Below are positions 24,901 to 34,997 of a stretch of DNA of 64,000 bases, piece after piece; the first letter of the stretch is position 1, and each line of letters begins with the position of its first letter. Below the pieces are notes generated by a model that was given only the letters and a program-made list of their open reading frames with translations, was not told the origin of the DNA and did no database searches. Origin of the DNA: Chaunax sp. Z400 (lineage: Eukaryota > Chordata > Actinopteri > Lophiiformes > Chaunacidae). The stretch is from contig CM075204.1 of the NCBI GenBank assembly GCA_037577475.1, positions 6,385,355 to 6,449,354 on the forward strand, written 5' to 3'. The position numbers and the translations under genes are program-made.

Positions 24901-27900
24901 AACAGTCATTTAATATGTTTTTGTCATGTTTTCACTTTAGGGCATACAGTTTAAATTTAAAGGCATCACTCTGCTCTTCACTGCCTCTCCTGTGCAGGTT
25001 TCCTAGACTGGGTCCCAAAGAAGATGCAGCGTGTCGGGTGCATGGAGCTGCTCAACACAGTCCAGAGGAGAGTCCAACCCAAGTTACACGTGTTCGGACA
25101 CATTCATGAAGGTACATGCATGTGAATGTGAATCACTTCAACATACACACAGTCCTGCAGGTACAATAGAGGCGCGTAGGACAGCCCACGTCATCCAAAG
25201 CACATGTGGATTTTGACAGTTTTCACACAGAACATTAACAAAAGTTTCATCATTTTTAAATGAAATGACCAGTTATGTGTTTTTCATTTTCATCTGATGA
25301 AACATTTTTAAGAATATCGACATTTTGCATCCTTTTTGATGTCAAATGGAAAAAATGAAAGAAAAGACTACGAGAAAAACAGATTTCATGTGATTAAAAT
25401 CCCATAATTTAATGATAAATGTTGTGTTGTAGTGTGCAGATAAATGCAGTGTTTCATTTAGTCAAATGAACACTGCACTGTACAACTTTACAGTGAATTC
25501 TGAGCAGCATTCTGCTTTGAGAAGCACGTTAAGGCTTCTTTGTTTTTGCCTCCCTTTATGTTTTGCCTTATAAAGTTGTCATTTTTACAGTATCATCAAA
25601 TATTACACAGATTCAGTTTCAGCACAACCTCGGCCAACTATATATGTCACTCAATAAACACCTCAATGCACTATTATAGGGGATATTAGACCATAAAACA
25701 AAAACAAAACACAGACCTTGAATTCTTACTCATTTTATTGATGAAATCTCTGTAACCATAAGAACGAAAGAAAATATCAACTCAGAAAGTTGCACACATT
25801 TGTTTGAGATGTGCTAGAAGTGTTTTTCTAGCTGTATCTGTTCATGAGTAATGCTCATTATTATGGGCAGAGTCCGTGGACGATTTCTGTCCTACCAAAG
25901 TATATCTAAACATTATGATGATAGATCCTGTCTATAATGACACACAGGAACATCTGACATGTCTGGAAGCAGAGACTTCCCTGCTTTGACCTCTGTATTT
26001 CTCCAATTCACTGGCAAACACAGCCAAACGTCTGAATCAGACAATCTGATTGGCTATGATGGCATCCACTAGAGCCAATAGGAGTGCCCAATTGAGACAT
26101 GTGACTCTAGACATCACCAGCAAAGATAGTGAATGAAAAGTGATGGATATACAAACGGTGTGGGTTGAGCAATGCACAAAGGCAGAAGGTGAGACTATCC
26201 AAATCTTTTACGTTACACATTAGTTTATTACGGAAGCTGATGAGGGCCACATGATTTTCTTTTTAGAATTCTGACTTTAAGTCTTGAAGTCAGAATTCTT
26301 CCATATTTTATCGAGGGAAATATATGTGGACCCACATATAGGACCCACAGACTCAACCAGGGGCTCATTTGAAAGCACTGATTCTCTAATTTCTCCTCAC
26401 AGAGTTAAGAGGCGCTAAAGACACGCTCCCATGGGCCTCATGGAGTATTCATACAGGGACATGCTATAAAGTGTAATATAATCTTGGAGAAATGAAACAT
26501 GATTACAGCACTTTAAGAGAAGGCCATTATTTACAGGAATGTACCTGTAAACAGCAGAGCATCATGGGAAGGTGAAAGAAAGGTTTGGGAACTAAAATGT
26601 TATATTTTTTTTATTCTCCCTGTTATTGTCAAATGTTTGGAAATAGCATACTGTTAGCCTTGTCAAAGCATTTTTTTAAATAACATTATTATTATTAGTA
26701 TTAGTAGTAGTAGAAATAGTAGTAATAGTAGTAGTATTAATAGTGGTAGCAGTGGTAGTAGAAGCAGCTTAATAGGAGCGGCTGCAACACTATACAAGTA
26801 CACATAAATCCATAATAGTAATATTCTTTATTATTAAATGTAGGATCATAATATAGATTAAAATACAATTTACATATTATAAAGATACAGTAATTTACTG
26901 ACTAAATTGTGACCAGTATTTTACTGTAAATTTCCAACAATACAGTAATAAATCTAATCTCTTATTCTAAAATACAATAAGACACTTTTAAAAATAAAGT
27001 ACTTTGCAGGTGAAGCTGCTACCAGAGGATTAGTGGAAATTGACAGTCAAAAGTTTTACAGTGCATGCAGCCATTATATTTCCTTTTTGCGTTGTGCTGT
27101 TGCAAATTAGTCGTATAGAAAAATATTTTGCAGAGGACAGGGTTGTTGGATCGCATCATTATTTTTTGTTAAATAGATTTTTAGTTAATTCAGTTGACTT
27201 TTAATTCAATTCCTACCATGCAATCGCAGAGAATATTGAAATACATTACCAAAGTCCTCCTGAAGAAAGTAATTAAGGTGTATTAGAGTGTAGCTGAGCT
27301 GCTACATCCCCATCAGCATTTCTTTCAGACCAGAGAGGGCATAGAGGCCATCTCCCCGGACCCAGGACTGCTTTATTTTTGGGGTTATCAGGTCAGAGCT
27401 CCCCCCCTGGAGCAGCAGCCCCCGCATCAGAGAGAACCAGATTAGGAACTAGATCAGATTTTAAAAGAGAAATGGGCTCTCTTCATTAATGTGAGAGAAA
27501 TTCAGAAAGGAAAAAAAAAAACGAGCCACAGTGTTTCGTATTCATGTATTCCAAATCCGAAAGGACCAACACAGACATACAGAGTTCTGTTCCAAAGGAT
27601 GGTGAAAGTAGCACCCACACTTAAAAAGTCACTAATAGTGCAAAGTTAAACAGTAGTACTTTGGACTACTTATGCTCAACCAAATGGTAACACTTCTACA
27701 TGTGCCATCTGGAAGAGACGACGGTCCAAAGTGCCTTTTGAGCAGAGATTTAACTGTAGTGCTGTTAGTGTCACACATTTGCTCATCGCTGATTTAAAAA
27801 GGACAGAGATGTGTTCGGATACTAAGCTCTTAGAACTATGCTGTTTGTCATTTGCATGTCCAATAGATTACCTCTGTGTGTGTTTTAACTCTAGTCTGAT

Positions 27901-28626
27901 TGACAGCAGACTCCAGTGCTTCATCTGATTTCATTTGATGATTTAATCATGTTTTGGGGAATATTTATGGAGAATTCAAATCCCTTTAGGGGAAGCAACA
28001 TTTCAATAGTAAGCAGTAAAAACGTGGTGTTTTTGTTTTTGTTGTTATACTTGTCCTTTTGTCAGGTATGGCGAGGCAAGCAAAGATAGTAGAGATGCAG
28101 GCCCTACATGTAGGGAAGAATACTTACAGCATCAGGACTATGTCCATGACATCCTGACCCAAAAGAGGAAGAGAGTAGGAGATGTAGGTGACAGGGAAAG
28201 AAGAGCTGAGAGAAAGGTGTGGACGAAAGCAAGCAACGACGCAAGACACAGACAGCTGAAGAGAGCAGTACAGACAGTGACCCCCCAGTCTTCACCAGAA
28301 AGATCGCCCCGCATCATTCTAGACCTGAACCACGTTAACAGAAAGGGAATTTAACAGGAATATAAAAGGTGATATCAATTAAATATGATATTTAGTCAGA
28401 GGAAAATGGCCACCATGTGACTATTGGAAACATGGTGCATCTTTTTTTATTTGGTGCTGATGGTGCTGATGGTGCTCAGGAGTTCACCTTTTCTCTCTGC
28501 TCCCCAGGTTACGGCATGATGACCGACGGCACCACAACCTTCGTCAACGCCTCAGCCTGCACCGTCAACTTCCTGCCCATGAACGCGCCCATCGTCATCG
28601 ACCTTCCAAACCCCAGGTCCACATGA
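10252..28626 (+). CDS. mpped1: mpped1, 3' part: metallophosphoesterase domain-containing protein 1 (three last coding exons)
   Basis: Exons 10252-10367, 24998-25111 and 28508-28626 join in matching phase and encode the C-terminal ~116 residues of an MPPED1/MPPED2 phosphoesterase, ending at TGA 28624-28626. Landmarks are YGWGFNLPRGQALLDKW, THCPPLG, LDWVPKKMQRVGC, LLNTVQRRVQPKLHVFGHIHEG and PIVIDLPNP. The family hydrolyses phosphodiesters with two bound metal ions. The final GHIH supplies metal-binding histidines and is intact. From memory, MPPED2 has GGIH here, so GHIH, the GFLDWVPKKMQ wording and the efcab6 neighbour point to MPPED1. The N-terminal exons, with the first metal-binding motifs, are upstream of the window. 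The 14.6 kb intron between the first two exons houses a complete antisense poly(A) polymerase gene. Confidence 0.9.
10509..10710 (+). mobile_element. Dispersed ACCTCCGCC-type repeat, copy 2
   Basis: Starts TTACCTCCGCCAAGGGAGGAGG, followed by GTTGGTTTGT runs, a GTGATTAGATTTTGG block and GGATCCAGGATTTTTTTTC. The distal end is lost. It belongs to the same family as the copy at 7020. Confidence 0.6.
10711..13306. other. mpped1 intron, 3' flank of the nested polymerase gene
   Basis: No coding exon was found. For the minus-strand polymerase this is downstream DNA. TTTATT at about 12898 (AATAAA on the minus strand) is a possible distal polyadenylation signal. A (GA)n stretch lies at 13150-13220. 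Confidence 0.4.
13150..13220. repeat. (GA)n-rich purine tract
   Basis: Two blocks of GAGAGAGAG joined by GGCAGAGGG units. In the polymerase gene's sense this is a CT-rich tract just beyond its likely stop codon. Open frames across it (Ser-Leu-Pro and Arg-Glu runs) are artefacts. Confidence 0.85.
13307..14990 (-). CDS. Poly(A) polymerase exons 16-19: C-terminal regulatory tail
   Basis: Exons: 14731-14990, 13672-13974, 13464-13559, and a stop-bearing piece at 13307-13312. Exon 17 is Ser/Pro/Thr-rich with many SP sites and holds a bipartite nuclear-localisation pattern: KRR at about 578-580, ten residues, then KRLK. Exon 18 ends in GIKLRLCRQ, matching the conserved PAPOLA C-terminus IKLRLNR. 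If exon 18 splices to the acceptor before 13312, the protein ends Ile-TAA. If instead exon 18 is read through, it adds about 11 residues (VQHRIKNRIL) and stops. An AATAAA on this strand lies about 15 bases past the exon 18 donor, so both ends are possible. Confidence 0.75.
13307..19461 (-). CDS. Canonical-type poly(A) polymerase (PAPOLA/PAPOLB/PAPOLG family), nested in an mpped1 intron
   Basis: Nineteen minus-strand exons join without a phase error into about 682 residues (human PAPOLA is near 745). The enzyme adds adenosines to pre-mRNA 3' ends in the nucleus. ATG is at 19459-19461 with A at -3. The order is that of the family: N-terminal PISEDLP and GVF segment, nucleotidyltransferase domain with Asp112, Asp114 and Asp166 in the places of the bovine catalytic Asp113, 115 and 167, central IYSNMLGFLGGVSWA helix region, RNA-binding-like domain, a Ser/Pro-rich tail with a bipartite nuclear signal, and a C-terminal IKLRL motif like that of PAPOLA. 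The catalytic loop is unusual (GSYLLGVDSK, where I recall GSYRLGVHTK). It is intron-rich, so it is not a retrocopy. Which paralogue it is cannot be settled here, hence no symbol. Confidence 0.88.
14100..14640. mobile_element. MITE-like element with long imperfect inverted repeats, in polymerase intron
   Basis: The left end (CTAGGGTTAGAAGACTGAT then ACCACTCTCATGTG, about 14133-14164) and right end (ACAGACATGAGACATGAATC, AATCTTCTAATTCTAGG, about 14561-14595) are imperfect inverted copies of each other. The interior has TTTTAGCTTAGCACAAAGAC and AGATAAGCTAAGCTAAC. This layout is a common non-coding element in spiny-rayed fish. It lies between exons 16 and 17 of the polymerase gene. Confidence 0.5.
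15082..17473 (-). CDS. Poly(A) polymerase exons 8-15: central and RNA-binding domains
   Basis: Exons: 17384-17473, 17029-17167, 16651-16723, 16426-16546, 16193-16277, 15672-15725, 15415-15525 and 15082-15188, residues ~202-461. Readable landmarks are FRLALRAIKLWAKRRNIYSN, LGFLGGVSWAILVARICQVY, PFWNPA, HLMPIITPAYPQQN and KAEWSKLFDQPDFFKKYK. All match the order in vertebrate PAPs and most are near identical. These surround the ATP- and RNA-binding cleft and the RRM-like domain. The last exons (GLSTVWQIGLLFD, HINVDLTTILQAF) are more diverged but line up with the PAPOLA segment ending DLTYDIQSF. Confidence 0.87.
17618..19461 (-). CDS. Poly(A) polymerase exons 1-7: N-terminus and nucleotidyltransferase core
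   Basis: Exons, 5' to 3': 19454-19461 (8 coding bases, ATG TCT AC, donor GTAAGT), 19039-19209, 18577-18643, 18380-18461, 17999-18108, 17840-17893 and 17618-17729. Every junction has GT and AG and the phases agree. Exon 2 carries the conserved YGLSPPISEDLP stretch. Exon 4 ends in GSYLLGVDSK and exon 5 begins GADID, which contains the paired metal-binding Asp112 and Asp114. Exon 7 opens MDVIYAKLE, whose Asp166 is the third carboxylate. Leu103 replaces the usual Arg and Asp107 the usual His. The residues needed for metal-dependent catalysis are all there, so activity is expected. Confidence 0.87.
19616..19625 (-). promoter_or_regulatory. TCTCGCGATA core-promoter-like element upstream of the polymerase gene
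   Basis: On the minus strand the sequence reads TCTCGCGATA, one mismatch from the TCTCGCGAGA palindrome found in many TATA-less housekeeping promoters. It lies about 155 bases upstream of the polymerase ATG at 19461, which is where its promoter should be. A promoter role is inferred from position and motif only. Confidence 0.4.
19643..19750. repeat. 23-bp tandem repeat, five copies
   Basis: The unit starts GCCTGTTGTATTTTAGC and continues AATTTA. Copies begin at 19643, 19666 (only 15 bases), 19681, 19704 (one C to T change) and 19727. It lies just upstream of the polymerase promoter region and next to a dispersed repeat at 19788. There are no spacers, so it is not a CRISPR. Confidence 0.9.
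19788..19885 (+). mobile_element. Dispersed ACCTCCGCC-type repeat, copy 3 (truncated)
   Basis: TTACCTCCGCCAAGGGAGGAGG is followed by a run of GTTGGTTTGTTAGTTTGTT. After about 19885 the similarity to the other copies stops. Confidence 0.6.
19886..21944. other. mpped1 intron, no gene seen
   Basis: AT-rich non-coding DNA. It includes a short (GATA)n tract at 20547-20571. No exon or recognisable repeat was found in the rest. Confidence 0.4.
21945..21998. repeat. (CA)n microsatellite
   Basis: 27 uninterrupted CA units. Confidence 0.95.
22219..22295. repeat. CA/CAGA compound microsatellite
   Basis: Blocks of CACACACACA alternate regularly with GACAGA or GACTCA at about 20-22 bp spacing, giving a small higher-order repeat. 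Confidence 0.85.
22296..24997. other. mpped1 intron with a degenerate CTTGA-rich tandem array
   Basis: No coding exon before the one at 24998. A degenerate tandem region at 23360-23680 is listed separately. The remainder is AT-rich unique sequence with an AT-rich knot near 24100-24135. Confidence 0.4.
23360..23680. repeat. Degenerate tandem repeat rich in ACTTGAGACTTGACTTGG
   Basis: Variants of GACTTGAGA, GGACTTGC and TTAAAGACTTGAGA recur every few tens of bases through about 320 bp. The unit length drifts, so it is an old, decayed minisatellite-like array. Confidence 0.6.
24998..25111 (+). CDS. mpped1: mpped1 exon with the GHIHEG motif
   Basis: The acceptor is CTGTGCAG before 24998 and the donor is G|GTACAT after 25111. 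It starts with GT, completing the Gly of PPLG, and reads FLDWVPKKMQRVGCMELL to HVFGHIHEG. Phase fits both neighbours. The GHIH motif is the C-terminal metal-ligand motif of the calcineurin-like phosphoesterase fold. Confidence 0.93.
25112..28507. other. Last mpped1 intron
   Basis: No additional exon was recognised. It contains a trinucleotide tract at 26686-26762 and a 13-bp perfect inverted repeat (arms 26265-26277 and 26287-26299). The segment 27330-27560 looks unique and balanced in composition but carries no clear signal. Confidence 0.4.
26686..26762. repeat. ATT/AGT trinucleotide repeat
   Basis: ATTATTATTAGTATTAGTAG and further AGT/AAT/GGT variants over about 75 bp. Confidence 0.85.
28508..28626 (+). 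CDS. mpped1: mpped1 last coding exon
   Basis: The acceptor is CTCCCCAG before 28508. It encodes GYGMMTDGTTTFVNASACTV to IDLPNPRST, then TGA at 28624-28626. The NAS-CTVN strand and the IDLP tail are family hallmarks, so the C-terminus is complete. No polyadenylation signal lies close behind the stop; the first clear AATAAA I see on this strand is near 30613, which would imply a 2 kb 3' UTR. Confidence 0.93.
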
Positions 28627-31239
28627 CTAGAGGAAGCCCGCCCCAAAACACCTACCACCAATCAGGAGAAAGGAGCCAGGAGAGGCAGGTGAAATCAGAG
28701 GGCAGAGTGGATGGATTACTGTAAATATAAGGCCGGTGTGTGTTTAAAGTCAGGCACATGTCTCCAGATGGAACGGACGACGTGAGGGATGGACTCTCCC
28801 ACATGCTGTTAATGTTTTGTTGTGTGCCATCATTTCTTCATCTCAACTATGAGTGTAAAATCAGACCAATGGATGAGCAGAGAGGCGCTTTTAAATGCAG
28901 ACGAATGGACATTTCTCTGCCCTCTTTTACTGCACTGACAATCTGACGGGGCTCTTAGAGAGTTAAAAAAAAGAGACACCTGACATCCTTGTTGACCGTT
29001 TTCACTTCTTTTACATTTTAAATCTAGACAGTGAAACCCCACAATGCATCTGGAAGGGAGTCCTGGCTCAGCCACAACTCAACAGCAGCGACATTAACAT
29101 TACTGCCACCTTCAGTTCCTGTTGTTCTCTCTGTCTGCAGACCCGGAGCATGCTGGACTGTGTTTGTTTCATAGTATGTGTGTATGTGAGAGAGCAGCAA
29201 GAGGTCACCGTGTTGACGCTGCGTTCAAGGGCCTCAAACCACAGGCAGAACATTTGTTCATTTCTCTCCTATTTTCCTTCACTCCATCTTTCATTCTGTG
29301 AGTTTTTCTGGGAGGTCGGGCTCTTTGGACTTGGAAAGGACAGCAGGTTATTATAGGTGCTACATGCTAACGCTGCTTCCGGACAGTCCTGCAGACTCTT
29401 TCAGAGCAGCGGCCGTGGTCTCCAGGACCCTCCCTCATGTTGTTAGTGGGAGAGATTGGAACATTTTGGCCTTTTACAAGAGGAGCTGAGCTGTAATTAC
29501 ATGTACTGTAACTGGTCTCTGTAAATGTTCTCTGTCAATGTAAAGAAAAAAAAAAGTTTTCTTGGAAGATTTCAAATTTGTTGCTATGCTTTGAAATCTC
29601 CTGTTGTTACATTTGCTTTATTTCTTAGTAATATATGCTTGTTATGGGATTTTCTGCTCAGCCCTGTTTGGTGATTATTAACTCTTTATGTCCTTTAGCT
29701 GTTTAAAAAAAAAAAGATCCTTTTTTTTTCTCTCTCTTGGTTCTATTTTCTGAATAAGACCATCCTCGGTAAGAGTCTGAATGTGATTAGCATTAGAAGA
29801 CCACGTCACACTTGGATCTCCCTGCTCTCTGCAGTTTATTCTCACGTCTTCAGCACATCAGCAGTCGGTGTGCCGGCTGATGTCTTAATGTTTCCAAATG
29901 GGCATTGGAGAAAAACAGTGGCTGGACTGCTCACCAAGAAACTCCTGTCTGTGGATAGTGGTGGGAGGTGCCAGCGTGCACAGTGATTCCTGAGTGTCTG
30001 CATTTAGTAATGTTAGTGCAGCAGCTTGTGTTTTATGGCCTGGAATTGAGTTTTTTATTGGCAGATCGTTACTTTTTTTCAGGGACACGTTTTAGGGTTA
30101 GGATTACATTAAATCTAAGATGTGGTGTTCAGGGTGTGGAGGATATGAGCATTGCAGCTTAATATCCCATTCAGACAAAAGCAGCACATGCTACAATTAG
30201 TGCAGGGTTGTACTATGGTGTGGGAGGATGCAACTGCATGGGAAAGTCTCATGGTTTGATCCGTGAACTCCTCCTGGTTAGAGCCCAGTTTGCAGCTTCT
30301 GGCTTCCAGCGAGGCTTTTTTTCATTGGCAGACGTTTGCAGTGTATCTCCTCCTGGCAGCAGGATGTTGTTTGAGGCACTAAGTAACACCATAGAGACAA
30401 GTTGTAAATGACATGACCAACAATAGCCAGTCTGATCACCGGTGGATGTGATTGGCTGCAACATGACATCAGGTTGTATTCCTCGTCATGTGTTTTGTGT
30501 TTGCGGCCCCTGTGGCTCACAGTGCTGCAGCTGAAACACGCTTCAGACACGCAAAATGAATGGGAGGAGCGACGCTTTTGTTGCATCGCCTGTTTTGGGT
30601 GGAATGTGGCCTAATAAAACACAAGTAAACTACAAACAAGAGAAGGGGATAGAGAAAACATTTAATTGACCAATCTGAGAGCACCTTGTAAATTTCATAA
30701 GGTCAAGGACACAGAGAACATTCAGTTAAGGGTCTGATAACAAGATCAACTGATGGGGGGAAACTTTACAGACAGACCTTCAAACAGACCACACTGGACT
30801 TCACACTACAGGCTGTATGGTTTGCTGCAGAAGTTGGCCAATCACATGTTGCATTAAAGTGCATTAAAATGAAGAATGCTTGTGGTGATTGGCTGCAAGC
30901 AAAACCTTACAGATAGTTTTTTTTTTTTTTTTTTTACCTGATACAATAACAATCAAATGCAGGAATGGTTTGGCTGGAGAAGTTTTATACACTATAAGTT
31001 CTACACCTGAGGTATTCAACCAAAACTCAGTAAGTCAACCCTCCTCCCCGCTGAGGTCTGAGGCCTTTAACCCTAACTTCTACTGATAATATCAAATAAA
31101 TAATAGTAATAACAATATAAAAATAATATAATGTACAATATTATATTATTATTATTATATTATTATAGTACAATATAAAAATAAAAACCTAATAATTCAT
31201 TAATCAAAATTTAAATATCTTTTTTTAAATATCTTTTTT

Positions 31240-31296
31240 CCCATTATGCCAAAATGGCCCAGATTTGGCCCAGGGGCCACCATTTGGTGACCCCTG
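31240..31296. mobile_element. hAT-like transposon end
   Basis: The sequence TTTGGCCCAGGGGCCACC followed by TTTGGTGACCCCTG at 31283-31296 resembles the terminal inverted repeat of hAT elements (CAGGGGTCACCAAA on the other strand). The other end was not found. Confidence 0.4.
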
Positions 31297-31470
31297 CTCT
31301 ATGCTACAGTTAAAGATAAGTCCAAAAACTACAATACCGTAGATACAGTGCTGACTATACTGTCAGTGCAGGTTCCACTAGTTATTAAAGTGATAGTGGA
31401 ATCAGATGTTAGCAGGAATGAACACCAAACACAAGATGTTGTCGAGTAAAGACAGAACAGTAACAGTGGA

Positions 31471-31536
31471 AAAGAGATTTTAAATCTCAATGAGACTCAT
31501 TCCTGGTGAAATAAAGGTTAAATAAAATAAATGAAG
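31471..31536 (+). mobile_element. LINE 3' tail fragment
   Basis: The segment AATCTCAATGAGACTCATTC, then CTGGTGAAATAAAGGTTAAATAAAATAAA, is the typical tail of a vertebrate non-LTR retrotransposon ending in an (AAATAA)-type repeat. No coding part remains. Confidence 0.55.
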
Positions 31537-34036
31537 TGTTTTTCAGTTTGATGACTAATAGTAAACATGACATTATCTACAAAGACTTCATTTCGTCTCT
31601 GCTTCGGTGTTTGAGTGTATTTTTAACACAGAAACTGGTCTCAATCATGAAATGTGTCCAGGACTGTGACTTTGCCCTATAAGCTTACTTACCGGAGGTA
31701 TTTCATCCTTTCAGTCACTAGAAGCTGTTTGTATATTTATACCTTTTTCTTGCCAATCAGGTAGAAATGAGCTCTGCTCAACAACAACAATTAATTAATT
31801 GGTTTTAATGGATCAGAAGAACAAGTTCTAGTTCTTTGTTTGAATGCTGGCACAATAAATCATCACAATCCTCTTCAAAGAACTTTTTGGCATGAAACAA
31901 TAAGACGTTCTATCAGGTTAGTCAGTCATAGTTTTGTGTTTTAGTTTGAGCTAAAGCACAGACATAATTCATGTCAATTAAGGTAAATGTTCCAAGAAAT
32001 GAATAAAGGCAACTTAAAACCAAAAGATGGGAAGAACTTTTATCTCTGTTTCTTGAAAAGCCGTCTTTTTGGTGCGACTCTCCTCATTTAGACGTCTCAC
32101 TTTGATGCTCTGCTTCAGTAGCTGTGCTGTGTTTTCTATTTTTTTTTTCAAAGAAAAAAAAAGTGCTATAGTATTTCTTGATTTATTTATTGAGGCATGC
32201 TTAACGGAGTTAATGACTTCTGCTACTCAGACAATCTGCATATGAAGAGTTTTATTCCAAACTGAGATATGTACTGTTTGAAAAAGGGATGACTGACAGC
32301 AGGAAGTTGAAAGCAGATTGTGGAGGTACTTTTACAGGATTGTTAGTAACTCTGTAACATTTTTATTGGCTGGATCGTCCATATTTCAACTATAATAGAT
32401 GGCTATAAGGTTCAGGTCTCTTTTTAAATGGATGTATCGTATTTTGGAATGAAAGTGCTCATATGGTGTGGTGTTTTGTCATTATTGCTGGGGACTATTA
32501 CATTTTTTAAACTGTACAAATTTAAAATGAAGACCCAACAGCTGCAAAGATTTGACTGTGTTATTCCTGGAGACGAGTCTAAAAATATAAAGAAACTTTC
32601 TGTCTTCAGGGATTCTTCTGGTTCTGAGATTATTCACTGATTGAATAAAACCTTATCTGTGACCAGTGGATCATGCTTCCTTATTTCCATCCTCACTCTT
32701 CCCTTTAGTCTCTCCTTTTATTCTTGTTCAAGAGACAAAAAAATGAGAGGTGGCGAGGAAGCTCCTGGTTCTGGTTCTTCCCTTTTGTTCCAATCAAAGG
32801 TATCTGTGTCTCGTATCTATTGTAGAGCCCAGAGCAGCCAGTTAATTTCCAGTAGCTAAACCCTCGCCGCTCCATCTCTGTCTCCCATTTTGTTCCGCAG
32901 GCCTTCCACACCTCTGCACATTCTAATGAGAACCCTCGTTCAAATAATTACATTAGTAATCCCAGAGGAGTCTGGGTAATTTATTCGCAGACAGCTTTTT
33001 ACTTTGCCAATAATACAACTAGCTTTCATATACTCTTGTCCTCCTCCAGCTCCCTCCCTCTTTTTCTCTCACTCTGCCTCTCCAACCACAGCACTGAGCT
33101 CTTCCATTTCCATCTGCTCATCCCTCTCTTAGATAATGATTCTCAGCTCGCCACGTTTCCCTCTCCTTCCCGACTGCTGCTGTGTATCTTGCTGCCGTAG
33201 CATTTCCTTTGAATGAGTGGCAGACGTCCCTCTATCTCGTCTACCACCTCCCCCTCACACTCTCCACCTGAACAAAAGATGCTTCCCATCATCTGTATTG
33301 TTCAAAAGGCACTTTATTTTAAAAATTAGTATCAAACAGTCCGGCAGCAAATGGAGGGTTGAAGAGATCAATTATCAATCGCCTTGTTAATCTTTACATC
33401 TTCAGTCAGTGGCAGATCAGATCTAAAATACTAAACCTTTGCTGCCATGTAGGACCAGATCAAACCACCAAGCAGCCCAGAGAGAAGACCGAGATGTGGG
33501 CCCGGATGTGTTGTGTCTGTTGGCAGCTATCTGCCTTATTAAGCCAAACAAATGATCAATTGGTGCATCAGAAATAAGGAAGGAGGAACCAACTTCCTAC
33601 ATACTTAGCTATATCTCCTATAGGTGTGAGGTCTCAATACTAAACCTGTTTGATGTGTCAGAAAACTAACTGCTATTTATCATCAGTCCTACGACAAAAA
33701 GGCCACAAAATACATTTTATTCAATACATATTATTATTTATCTGACTGTAAACCTGCCTGCGTGGATTGACTTCACTCACCATGGTACGTTACATAGAAG
33801 TGTGTTGTGTTTTTGCAGGCTTTGGTTCATTGTTTGTTTGTCTGACAGCAGGATTACTCAAAAAGTTATGAACAGAAACGTGTTTTTTTCTTGAATAACT
33901 ATTAAACTCATAATGATTCCAATGTGATTTTAAATTCTAGGGGTGGCTCAAATTGTCATGGGAATACTGCTTTTAGGTGTGATGACACGGGAAAATGAGC
34001 TGCCTTGTTATATTTATGAATTTGTTTTTGTTTTGT

Positions 34037-34042
34037 TTATTC
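34037..34042 (-). terminator. efcab6: Candidate efcab6 polyadenylation signal
   Basis: TTTATT here is AATAAA in the efcab6 sense, about 475 bases past its stop codon. It is a hexamer match only, with no cleavage evidence. Confidence 0.25.
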
Positions 34043-34516
34043 ATTTTTGTCGAGTTAAACTTATAAAGTTACTTTAAAAATTGAGGTCTTGACTGAACTG
34101 TGGATTCGGGGAATCGTTACACCCTGACCTGCTACCATTCATGACAAATAGCAGCAAGCTTGGAAGAGACTGACATGAGTGATCAGGCTGTTGAAAACAG
34201 CTGATGTTAAGGTAGCTTATTTACAGACTGGTGGCATGTTTGTCATGTAAATACATCACAAAGCATCATCCAGTCAGATAAGGCAGATAAGATGCTGTAA
34301 TGACATATTTCTAGCATTGTTATTGGTATTTATAATAATGATTGTTATTAATGAGCCTTTTGACTTGTTATTTTTATATTTTTTTTATACATGTTTGTTG
34401 CTACATGCAAAGAACCAAAAACAAAAAGGCACTGATACAGAATTCCAGATACCGTATGGGCATTGGTTCACAAGTGAACGGTACCCGACCCCATGCTGAA
34501 GGCATCTGAATGACGG

Positions 34517-34943
34517 TCAGTGAAGAAATGCCCAAAGGAAGCTGTTGTAGCAAATCTTCTCTGTAGTGTTGGCATCAAAATAAGAGGCGAGGTGGAAAAA
34601 GTCCTCCTCCGACAGACTGATGCTGAAATGGCGCAGCACCTGCAGGGCAACAAACAGGAGAAGTTGGAGTGTGTGCTCCCTCTGCATACACACACACGTG
34701 TGTGTCCTCGTGTATGAGGTGGGGGGTTTAGGATGTCACCCCAGCCCAGGTTGCTAATTGTCTCTATCGATTAGCTCAGGGAGCGTTTGTCAGCTGTAAA
34801 TTGAGCAGCCGGTAAATGGCAGAGACAATAAAACAGGAGTGTCAGCTGCTGCTCTCCAGGGCCAAAATGTCAGAGTGGTCTTGTTTCAACCTTCAACTTA
34901 ATTGAACAATTAAAATAACTGATTGGCTACAGGTGTGTGTGTG

Positions 34944-34997
<54 letters not shown>

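Larger units (their letters stand above)
28627..34516. other. mpped1 3' UTR and convergent intergenic region
   Basis: The genes on either side converge here: mpped1 stops at 28626 (+) and efcab6 at 34517 (-). Plus-strand AATAAA motifs near 30613 and 32645 are candidate mpped1 poly(A) signals. On the minus strand, TTTATT at 34037-34042 (AATAAA in sense) could end efcab6. A LINE tail, a hAT-like end and A/T runs are present. A piece at 32920-32990 with TAATTACATTAGTAAT looks like a homeodomain-site-rich candidate conserved element. Confidence 0.4.

Noticed and set aside
28104..28295. Minus-strand frame just before the last mpped1 exon
   Set aside because: Low-complexity Leu/Ser content and no conserved motif. 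It is intron DNA read in reverse.
32428..32640. 70-codon frame with a hydrophobic stretch (LSLLLGTITFF)
   Set aside because: Looks like a membrane segment, but it is short, isolated in intergenic AT-rich DNA, and without family support.
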